Of a stretch of DNA of 64,000 nucleotides, positions 53,074 through 60,027 are shown in pieces. Below the pieces are notes generated by a model. The model was given only the letters and a program-made list of their open reading frames with translations, made no database searches and was not told the DNA's origin. Each line of letters begins with the position of its first letter. Positions within the stretch are counted from its first letter, which is position 1. The stretch is from CAVPMW01 sp963706515 (GTDB lineage: Bacteria; Chloroflexota; Anaerolineae; Anaerolineales; UBA4823). Both the position numbers and the translations under genes were made by a program. The stretch lies in assembly GCA_963706515.1 (NCBI GenBank), contig CAVPMW010000010.1:186001-250000 (forward strand), written 5' to 3'.

Positions 53074-54069
53074 TCAATGCAGTATCGCCAGCAGGATGGA
53101 TGCCAGGATTAAACCGAGCAGGTAGAGCAATCCAAAGCGGCGGTTGTGAACGAAAGCTGCGGAAACGAAATAATTCGGCCAGCCAGGAAATCCTTCCGGC
53201 GCTTCTGTCGGTCTGGGCTTGAAAAATATTGGCACAACCCGGATCAATAACGGTAGCGCGAGCACGACAATAAGCAAAATCGGCGAGAAGAAACGGGTGA
53301 GGACGAGATAGAGTACAAATAGATATTGCAAGACGAACATACTTACCACAACATAGCGGGATAGGGGCTCGCCCAACAGGACGGGGAGAGTGTGAATCCC
53401 TTTTGCCTTGTCCATATCAATCTTGTCGATATGCTTACCGAAGATCACAGTTGTCACACCCAGCGCGTACGGCAGACTGGCGATAACCACCGGCCAGGAC
53501 CAAACACCGGTGATGGCATAGTATCCACCAGCGATCATCAGCGGTCCCCAGACGATCAATACGGATAACTCACCGAGGGCAATGTATTTCAACGGCCAGG
53601 TGTAAAGCAACACAAAGAATACCCCGAAGAGCAACAGCCAGATCGTCAAGCCGCCGGTTAGCAATACCAGGCCAAGACCGGCGATCAAGGCAATTGCGCC
53701 AGAGACGGCGGCATACGTTAATAACTGGTTTCGGGTCAGCAAGCCGTGCACCAGCGGTTGGGGACCATACTGGGCGCGGTAGTAGTTATCCTGGTCCACC
53801 CCGCGACTGAAGTCGGTTAGATCGTTGAGCAGGTTATTGGTTGCATGCGCCATGATCAGCCCAACGACGAGTAAAACCCACTTCCCAAGATTGAACATGC
53901 CTTGTTGGTAAGCCAGGATACCGGCAATCGATGCCGAGATGAAGGTCATGATCAAGACAACTGCGCGTGTCGAGACCAGCCATTTTGAGATGATATCCAG
54001 GTGATCCCACTCATCTTTGTCGATGCGCGGGATTACCTGTAAAGCTTTTAGCCAGAATGCGGGATCCAT
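53074..54069 (-). CDS. UbiA-family prenyltransferase
   Basis: This integral membrane enzyme transfers a prenyl chain to an aromatic or related acceptor. The 331-residue protein has about eight to nine hydrophobic segments and two Asp-rich motifs: NNLLNDLTDFSRGVD and GKHIDKIDMDKAKGI. The family includes MenA and UbiA; the acceptor (naphthoate or other) cannot be told from this window because no other quinone genes are near. It lies 101 bp after the aminotransferase gene on the same strand. Confidence 0.85.
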   Translation of the reverse strand: MDPAFWLKALQVIPRIDKDEWDHLDIISKWLVSTRAVVLIMTFISASIAGILAYQQGMFNLGKWVLLVVGLIMAHATNNLLNDLTDFSRGVDQDNYYRAQYGPQPLVHGLLTRNQLLTYAAVSGAIALIAGLGLVLLTGGLTIWLLLFGVFFVLLYTWPLKYIALGELSVLIVWGPLMIAGGYYAITGVWSWPVVIASLPYALGVTTVIFGKHIDKIDMDKAKGIHTLPVLLGEPLSRYVVVSMFVLQYLFVLYLVLTRFFSPILLIVVLALPLLIRVVPIFFKPRPTEAPEGFPGWPNYFVSAAFVHNRRFGLLYLLGLILASILLAILH

Positions 54070-54170
54070 TTTGTCTCCTACAATACAAATAAAAAACTTA
54101 AACCCAGAGAACTCCCTCGGTTTAGAAACCTAGAATTAATCAGGTTTGGATAAGCTAAACTGGTGTAATT

Positions 54171-55363
54171 TTACCTAATTAATAGGGATTCGTGCAATAC
54201 TTTACAAACTTTTTCAACCTGCAATTCGTTCATCACACTGGAGAAAGGTAAAGCCAGGCTGCGCGAGCCTAAATCTTCACAAACCGGGAAATCACCGGTG
54301 CGGTATCCGAACCGCTCGACCATGTAAGGTTGGGTATGGATGGGTACGAAATATGGCCTGGATGGGATGCCGGAGCCTTTGAGAGATTTCGCCACCGAGT
54401 CGCGCAGCTCCCCAGACTGAAAACGTACCACAAAGACGAACCAGGACATCCTGGTCGTGGACGGGACGATTTTAGGGGGTTCTATCCCTGGGATCTCAGC
54501 CAGCCGCTCGAGGTACCAACCGGCTACTTTTTGCCGCTGCAGAATCAAGTGCTCGATTCGTGACAGCTGTACCCTGCCCAGTGCAGCACTGAGATCATCC
54601 ATCCGGTAGTTGTATCCCAGGTAAGTGTGCTGCAGCCAGGTATCCCCCAGGGCGCGGCCCTGGTTGCGCAAGGATTGCATGTAGCGGGCTGCCCGTTCGT
54701 CATCGGTGACGATCACGCCGCCTTCGCCGGTGGTAATCTGCTTGTTAGGATAAAAAGCGAAGACGCCATAATCACCCAGCGTACCCGCCAGACGATTGTG
54801 GTAGGTCGATCCCAGCGCCTCACAGGCATCCTCGATCATTCTAAGCTGGTACCTGGTTGCGATCTCCCGGAGACGGTCCAGCTCAGCCGGCTGCCCGAAC
54901 ACATCGACCGGCAGGATAGCTTTGAGTTTTGCGCCTGCCGCGACGCCACGCCTTGGCAGCCAGCGGGTGGAATCCGGGGAATCCCCCATCAGGTCAGCAG
55001 CAGCTTGTTCTACGAGGGCCGGGTTAATATTGCCGGTGACAGGATCGACATCCACAAAGACGGGTACCGCTTGCTCGAAAAGTAATACATTGGCTGAGGC
55101 GACGAAGGAAAAGGGGGTAGTGATGACCAGGTCGCCCGGGCTGCCCTCATTAATTCCAATTCCAGCCGCACGTACGCATAAATGCAGACCTGCCGTCCCA
55201 GAGCTGACCCCGAGCGAAAACCTACTGCCGTGTAAGCCTTCACCGCAGCCTCGAATAGACCCAACTCTGGACCCATGCTCAGATTCGGTGTGTTCAAGAC
55301 TGCCAGGACAGCCTCGCGCTCCTCGGCGCCAATATCGGGAGAGGACATGGGAACCTCTAGCAT
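54171..55363 (-). CDS. DegT/DnrJ/EryC1 (PglE-type) sugar aminotransferase (frameshifted)
   Basis: This is a PLP-dependent aminotransferase of nucleotide sugars. The N-terminal frame reads MLEVPMSSPDIGAEEREAVL to AVKAYT. The next gives SRFSLGVSSGTAGLHLCVRA, IEDACEALGSTYHNRLAG and the PLP lysine in FAFYPNKQITTGEGG. One base is missing at about 55228 (acg gc agt for acg ggc agt); restored length is 397 residues. ATG 55363 is preferred over a TTG at 55396 that overlaps phzF. It would convert a 4-keto or 3-keto sugar to an amino-sugar, matching the acyltransferase and PglC-like genes upstream. Confidence 0.86.
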
Positions 55364-55392
55364 AGAAGGCGCAGCCTCCAGTCGAGCGGGTT

Positions 55393-56208
55393 TCAAGGGA
55401 TATGCTCCGGAACGACGTCCTGAGCTGGTTCCAATTTGAAGACGGTGACCGCCTGACCGGAGATCAGCACCCGGTCTCCTGCCAGTTTTATGTGCAAGAC
55501 GCCGCCCCGTGCAGAGGCCTGGTACGCGCTGAACTGCTCCTTATGCAGCCGCTTACGCCAAAATGGGGCCAGGACACAGTGCGCTGACCCGGTGACCGGG
55601 TCTTCAGCGATGCCTGCTCCAGGGGCAAAAAACCGGGAGACAAAATCGTACTCCGGGTTTGAGGAGCGGCTGGTGATGATGAAACCGCGCGCAGAGATCG
55701 AGCTTAGCTTACCGATATCCGGCTTGAGCTGTTCGACTGTTTCCTGGTCCTTCACTTCGACGATCAAATCAAAACGACTTTCGCCAATATAGAGCGGTGC
55801 AACTCCAAGCGCCTCGCTTAATCCCCTGGGTTCTGGTATCGGATGGTCTTCCAGGACTGGAAAATCCAGCTCGACCCAGGCGCCGGTCTTACTGGCCTTG
55901 AGCAATCCACTCAGAGTGTTGAAACGTGCTGTCTGGTCTGGCTTCAGCCGTCCAGTCTCATAGAGGATATGGGCGCTGGCCAGGGTGGCATGACCGCACA
56001 AATCAACTTCAAGGGCCGGAGTAAACCAGCGCAGGTTGAACCCTTCATCTGCAGGGGTGAGAAATGCCGTTTCGGACAGGTTCATTTCCCTGGCAAGGTC
56101 CTGCATCCAGCTTTCCGCAGCCGGCTCCTGGAGAATGCATACACCTGCCGGATTCCCCTTGAAAGGCTGGTCCGTAAATGAGTCGACTTGATAGAGTGCA
56201 AAGCTCAT
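55393..56208 (-). CDS. PhzF-family isomerase-like protein
   Basis: The 271-residue protein has the two-lobed PhzF fold signatures: FKGNPAGVCIL, the catalytic Glu context MNLSETAFLTP, LCGHATLASAHIL and EDPVTGSAHCVLAP. PhzF of phenazine synthesis is an isomerase acting on a dihydro-anthranilate; most homologues have unknown substrates. ATG 56208 follows GGGAGG. It lies 22 bp after the lipoyl-acyltransferase gene and just before degT, so it is likely in the same transcript. No other phenazine genes are present. Confidence 0.83.
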   Translation of the reverse strand: MSFALYQVDSFTDQPFKGNPAGVCILQEPAAESWMQDLAREMNLSETAFLTPADEGFNLRWFTPALEVDLCGHATLASAHILYETGRLKPDQTARFNTLSGLLKASKTGAWVELDFPVLEDHPIPEPRGLSEALGVAPLYIGESRFDLIVEVKDQETVEQLKPDIGKLSSISARGFIITSRSSNPEYDFVSRFFAPGAGIAEDPVTGSAHCVLAPFWRKRLHKEQFSAYQASARGGVLHIKLAGDRVLISGQAVTVFKLEPAQDVVPEHIP

Positions 56209-56230
56209 AGGGAACCTCCCGAGGTCCATT

Positions 56231-57349
56231 TCATCCTGGCCAAACTGCTCCGGCTTTGACCACGGCTCCCGCGGGCACGTCTGCTTTGACGGTCGCACCG
56301 TTGCCGATGCGGGCGCCTTTGCCGATCCTGACTTGCAGGTTGAGTGTAGCGCCCATTCCGATCATCACAGCCTCTTCCACCTGTACTTGCCCGGCGAGGA
56401 TAGCTCCAGGCGAAATGTTGACGTATGTACCGAGCAGGCAATCGTGAGAGATGATCGCACCGGTGTTGATAATGCTCCCGAATCCAATTTCTGCGTCGCA
56501 GCCGACGTATGCCTGAGCGAACACCTGTACGCCGGGCGAGAGCCGCGCACTCGGTTCCAGAAAAGCACGTGGATGGGCAACAGCCGGGAAGTGAAAGCCG
56601 GCGTCTGCCAGATTTCTGAAAATGCCGATGCGGACCTGCAGGTTTCCAATCCCGCCGACCGCGTTCACTGCCAGCCGTACACCTTGGCTTTTCAGCCGAG
56701 GCAAGATTTCCGCGCCGCCCAGGATAGGGACGCCCGAAATCGAACCGGGCAAGTCTGGGTCGTCGTCCACAATCCCAACCAGGCGGTAAGTGCCCATAGC
56801 ACGCAAAAGCTCGATTACAGTCTTGCCGTGCCCGCCTGCACCATAGACGATGATTGCAGTCGGGTCAAAAGTTCCTTGGAAGTCTGGGAGGTCGATTTTA
56901 CCGGTCTCAGGCGAGACAATCGGACCGGGCTGCTCGAGCCTGCGCAGAGTATCCTCAGTAATAAGCTGGTTTTGCGGAAGCTGGTTCAGATCGATCTTGA
57001 GCCGGTGGGCGAGGGCCAGGGCGGGTTGGGTGATGCGCAAACCGGCAGGCAATCCTCCTCCCTCCCCTGGCTGGCTTGCTTCAGCTTCAGCCGGTTTCCA
57101 TCTGGGATCAGAGGCGATAAAACACAGCCTCGCACCTGCCTGCACTGTCTGACCAGGCTGAAATCTCAGCCCGGCGACGTAGCCGTTCGCTTCCGCAGAC
57201 ACCTCGGCTGTCGATTTAGTGGTCTCTAACGTACACAGTGGATCTCCTGTATGGACAGATTGCCCTTCCTGGACGTGCAGAGCAGCCAAGAGCGCCTCTG
57301 GTTCGTTAGGATTGAGCAAGGGAAAGATTACAGGGGTGATTTCGTCCAT
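56231..57349 (-). CDS. Lipoyl domain - E1/E3-binding domain - PglD-type acyltransferase fusion
   Basis: Three parts can be read in 372 residues. Residues about 5-79 are a biotinyl/lipoyl domain, with the modifiable lysine K45 in CTLETTKSTAEV (lipoyl-like, not the biotin AMKM). Residues about 104-138 resemble the peripheral subunit-binding domain of dehydrogenase E2 proteins (ITQPALALAHRLKIDLNQLP, then ITEDTLRRL). Residues about 165-372 are a PglD/NeuD acyltransferase: Rossmann-like IIVYGAGGHGKTVIELLRAM, then a left-handed beta-helix with NTGAIISHDC (candidate base H302) and isoleucine-rich hexapeptides. The E2 catalytic core (HxxxDG) is absent. ATG 57349 is chosen over a TTG at 57367. It directly follows the E1-beta gene, so acyl transfer from lipoyl-lysine to an amino-sugar is inferred. 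Confidence 0.85.
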   Translation of the reverse strand: MDEITPVIFPLLNPNEPEALLAALHVQEGQSVHTGDPLCTLETTKSTAEVSAEANGYVAGLRFQPGQTVQAGARLCFIASDPRWKPAEAEASQPGEGGGLPAGLRITQPALALAHRLKIDLNQLPQNQLITEDTLRRLEQPGPIVSPETGKIDLPDFQGTFDPTAIIVYGAGGHGKTVIELLRAMGTYRLVGIVDDDPDLPGSISGVPILGGAEILPRLKSQGVRLAVNAVGGIGNLQVRIGIFRNLADAGFHFPAVAHPRAFLEPSARLSPGVQVFAQAYVGCDAEIGFGSIINTGAIISHDCLLGTYVNISPGAILAGQVQVEEAVMIGMGATLNLQVRIGKGARIGNGATVKADVPAGAVVKAGAVWPG

Positions 57350-57373
57350 TGAGCAGCCTGCTGCCAACCCAAT

Positions 57374-58423
57374 TTATACCATTGATTTGGCTGTGCGCAT
57401 GATCTGCGCCATATCCGGCATTTGAGTAGATTCAATTTCTCGGCTGGCAGCAATAGGCTGATCCAGCGCAGCCAGACGGCGGGCGAGCATAAGCCGTGGA
57501 CCCAGGTGCTCTGCCAGCCGGGCGACGATCTCGGCGCCCCAACCAAGGGTAAAGCTGCCTTCTTCTATCACCAGCACTCTTCCAGTGGCTGAGGCTGAGG
57601 TGAGGACCGGCTCGATTTGATAAGGCGCTAGCTGGGTCGGGACGACCAGCTCGACCCAGACCTCGTCCTGAAATGCCAGCTCAAGCATGGCTTTGCGAGC
57701 CAGCTCGGCGGCGTATCCGTACGCGACCAGGGTCAGCTGGGGTGGCGGCGCGCCGCGCACGGTGACGGTATAAGCAGGAGCATAGCTGATCGCTGAAAGA
57801 GGATCCAGACCTGCAGGGTTTGGGTCCGCATCGACCGAGAAGGATTTAGAAACCACATAATCGCTATCCAGTTCTGGCTCCAGCAGGTCGCAGGAATAAA
57901 TGAGCTTATTCTCGACAAAGAGTACCGGGTCATCATCCTCTAATATTGCGCGTAGGAGCAGGTCTCCCGGGTCGCCCAGGGTGCACGGAGCCAGGACGCG
58001 CAGCCCTGGAATGCCCAGGAACAGCTTTTCCAGGGTCTGGCTGTGGGTTGGTCCATAGCCTCTGCGGCCTCCCATCGGAGTACGTACGACCAGCGGGACC
58101 CGCACCTGGTTGTTGTACATCCAGCGGAATTTTGCGCTGTGGTTGATCAGCTGGTCGGCAGCCAGCGTGAGAAAATCACCGAACATGATCTCGACCACCG
58201 GACGCAGCCCGCGCAGCGCCATACCGCCAGCCAGGCCAATAATCCCTGCTTCGGAGACCGGTGTGGAAATCACCCGTTCGGGATACTGCTCTGACAGGCC
58301 GCGGTAAACCTTGAACGCGCCGCCATAGGGTGAGAGGATGTCCTCCCCGAGAAAATAGACCCGCTCGTCTTCTGCCAGGCAGCGGAACAAGGCGCGGTTG
58401 AGAGCTTCCAGGACAGTGGTCAT
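57374..58423 (-). CDS. 2-oxoacid dehydrogenase E1 component, beta subunit
   Basis: The 349-residue protein has the E1-beta signatures VYFLGEDILSPYGGAFKVYR, VISTPVSEAGIIGLAGGMAL, VEIMFGDFLTLAADQLINHS and the C-terminal transketolase domain (LTLVAYGYAAELARKAMLEL). With E1-alpha it would decarboxylate a 2-oxoacid on thiamine diphosphate and acylate a lipoyl lysine. It resembles pyruvate/acetoin dehydrogenase beta subunits, but the substrate cannot be stated. It lies between E1-alpha and the lipoyl fusion gene. Confidence 0.9.
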   Translation of the reverse strand: MTTVLEALNRALFRCLAEDERVYFLGEDILSPYGGAFKVYRGLSEQYPERVISTPVSEAGIIGLAGGMALRGLRPVVEIMFGDFLTLAADQLINHSAKFRWMYNNQVRVPLVVRTPMGGRRGYGPTHSQTLEKLFLGIPGLRVLAPCTLGDPGDLLLRAILEDDDPVLFVENKLIYSCDLLEPELDSDYVVSKSFSVDADPNPAGLDPLSAISYAPAYTVTVRGAPPPQLTLVAYGYAAELARKAMLELAFQDEVWVELVVPTQLAPYQIEPVLTSASATGRVLVIEEGSFTLGWGAEIVARLAEHLGPRLMLARRLAALDQPIAASREIESTQMPDMAQIMRTAKSMV

Positions 58424-58474
58424 CTATGTTGTTTCACACATACGCTGTTTCACTCTCTAATTTTCTCTTCCTTA

Positions 58475-59377
58475 TTATGGGAGCTCCGCTGGTGGATCTG
58501 CCAGGGCGAGGTCGAATGCAGATTGGATCTCAGCGTGGACTTCTGCCTCGATCGTCTCGCGGAGCGACTTGCTCAGGCGAGCAGCCTGGATCGATAATGG
58601 GTCGCGCGTCGAGCGCAGCCGGGCGATTTCTTGCGGATCCCGGGTATCGTCTCCCTTTGAATGCGGGCTGAAGCGGCAGGTGTGCAGGAGCAGGGCATGC
58701 GCCGTGCAGTCACGGCGGGTGGCGGTGATTGCTGCTTCTGCCAGGGGAGCGATCTCGCTGATATCGCTGCTGTCGATTTCTTGTACTGGAATCCCAAAGG
58801 CGCGGAAGCGGTCTGCCATGCTCCCAGCCAGGCCAAGCTCAACCGGTGTGGTTTGGGCGATGCGGTTATTCTCCAACACGTACAGAATGGGTATTTTCCA
58901 CAGCGCGGCCATGTTGAGGGATTCGTACACTACGCCTTCACCGAGTGCACCGTCGCCGGTGAATGCCACGACCATCGCACCGCTCCCCAGAAGCTTTTCG
59001 GCAAAGGCCATCCCGGTTGCAAGCGGAATAGTGCCGCCCAGTACGCCATTGGAATAGAAATTCTTCCAATGTAAATGCTGGGAGCCGCCGCGACCCGCAC
59101 AAACACCGGTCTGGCGGCCCATCAGCTCAGCAAATAGAGCCCGCGGTGAGCCGCCGTAAGCCAGGAAATGCCCGTGAGAACGGTGGTTGCTTACTACCAC
59201 GTCCAGCTCCTGCAGGTGGGAGGCCACGCCGACCGCATTCGCTTCCTGGCCCAGGTAGGTGTGCGTGGTGCCGTAGAAGACCCCTTTGGAAAAATTATCC
59301 AGGACGGTCTCTTCGAAGCGGCGGATACGATACATTGCCCGGTACCAGGCGGGATGATCGGGCTCGGCAGAGGTCAT
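58475..59377 (-). CDS. 2-oxoacid dehydrogenase E1 component, alpha subunit
   Basis: The 300-residue protein has the thiamine diphosphate motif GDGALGEGVVYESLNMAALW ending ILYVLENN. It also has AMYRIRRFEETVLDNFSKG and VVSNHRSHGHFLAYGG, as in acetoin and pyruvate dehydrogenase alpha chains. ATG 59377 overlaps the stop of the phosphoglycosyl transferase (ATGA), showing tight coupling to a glycan gene. It is slightly shorter than typical pyruvate dehydrogenase alpha (about 320-370). No E2 core or E3 gene is nearby. Confidence 0.9.
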   Translation of the reverse strand: MTSAEPDHPAWYRAMYRIRRFEETVLDNFSKGVFYGTTHTYLGQEANAVGVASHLQELDVVVSNHRSHGHFLAYGGSPRALFAELMGRQTGVCAGRGGSQHLHWKNFYSNGVLGGTIPLATGMAFAEKLLGSGAMVVAFTGDGALGEGVVYESLNMAALWKIPILYVLENNRIAQTTPVELGLAGSMADRFRAFGIPVQEIDSSDISEIAPLAEAAITATRRDCTAHALLLHTCRFSPHSKGDDTRDPQEIARLRSTRDPLSIQAARLSKSLRETIEAEVHAEIQSAFDLALADPPAELP

Positions 59378-60027
59378 TTTCTGGATAGTTCCTCCCCGGG
59401 TACCTTGCTTCCCATGAACTCTTCCGCGCCGACGAATCCGGGCTGGCTGATCCCTTCGCGCTTGATAACTTTCCACACGCTGATGGCGAATATCTTAAAA
59501 TCCAGGCCCAAGGACCAGTGATCGACGTACCATACGTCCAGGGCAAATCGATCCTCCCAGGAAAGCGTATTGCGCCCATTGATTTGCGCCCAGCCGGTCA
59601 CCCCTGGCAAGACCTCGTGACGGCGCATTTGCTCCGGGGTGTAGCGCTCCAGGTACTGCATCAGCAGCGGGCGCGGGCCGACCCAGCTCATTTCTCCCAG
59701 CCAAACATTGAACAGCTCAGGCAGCTCATCCAGGCTGGCGGAACGCAGCCTGGCTCCCAAAGGGGTAATGCGAGCAGCGTCGGGGAGCAGCTTGCCTTGC
59801 GCGTCGCATAAATCAGCCATAGTGCGGAACTTGTAAATCCAAAATGGGCGGCCGCGCAATCCGGGGCGCTGCTGGCGGAAGAGCACAGGGCGTCCCAAAT
59901 TCATCCACACCAGGACTGCCAGGAGGAGCAGTACAGGCGAGAGAATGAGCAATGCCAGGCTGGCGAGGAGTATGTCGATAAGCCTTTTGATTTTAGGAAT
60001 CCCGGGCGGGAATAAAGTCATCGTCAT
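59374..60027 (-). CDS. PglC/WcaJ-type initiating phosphoglycosyl transferase
   Basis: This enzyme moves a sugar phosphate from a UDP-sugar to a polyprenyl phosphate at the inner membrane. The 217-residue protein has one hydrophobic segment (about residues 12-35, RLIDILLASLALLILSPVLL), the GRPVLFRQQRPGLRGRPFWI and YKFRTMAD motifs, the catalytic Asp-Glu pair in SLDELPELFNVWLGEMSWVG, and LPGVTGWAQINGRN. The small single-domain form resembles PglC more than full-length WcaJ. ATG 60027 or 60021 overlaps the mfd stop; a longer start in mfd is rejected. Confidence 0.9.
   Translation of the reverse strand: MTMTLFPPGIPKIKRLIDILLASLALLILSPVLLLLAVLVWMNLGRPVLFRQQRPGLRGRPFWIYKFRTMADLCDAQGKLLPDAARITPLGARLRSASLDELPELFNVWLGEMSWVGPRPLLMQYLERYTPEQMRRHEVLPGVTGWAQINGRNTLSWEDRFALDVWYVDHWSLGLDFKIFAISVWKVIKREGISQPGFVGAEEFMGSKVPGEELSRK

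Noticed and set aside
55393..56208. Phenazine biosynthesis cluster
   Set aside because: Only the PhzF homologue is present; neighbours are glycan and dehydrogenase genes.
56333..57229. 298-residue plus-strand frame over the lipoyl-acyltransferase gene
   Set aside because: It is antisense to a frame with clear lipoyl and PglD motifs and has no ribosome site.
57374..59377. Ordinary pyruvate or acetoin dehydrogenase operon
   Set aside because: No E2 catalytic core or E3 gene is present, and the genes are coupled to glycan enzymes instead.
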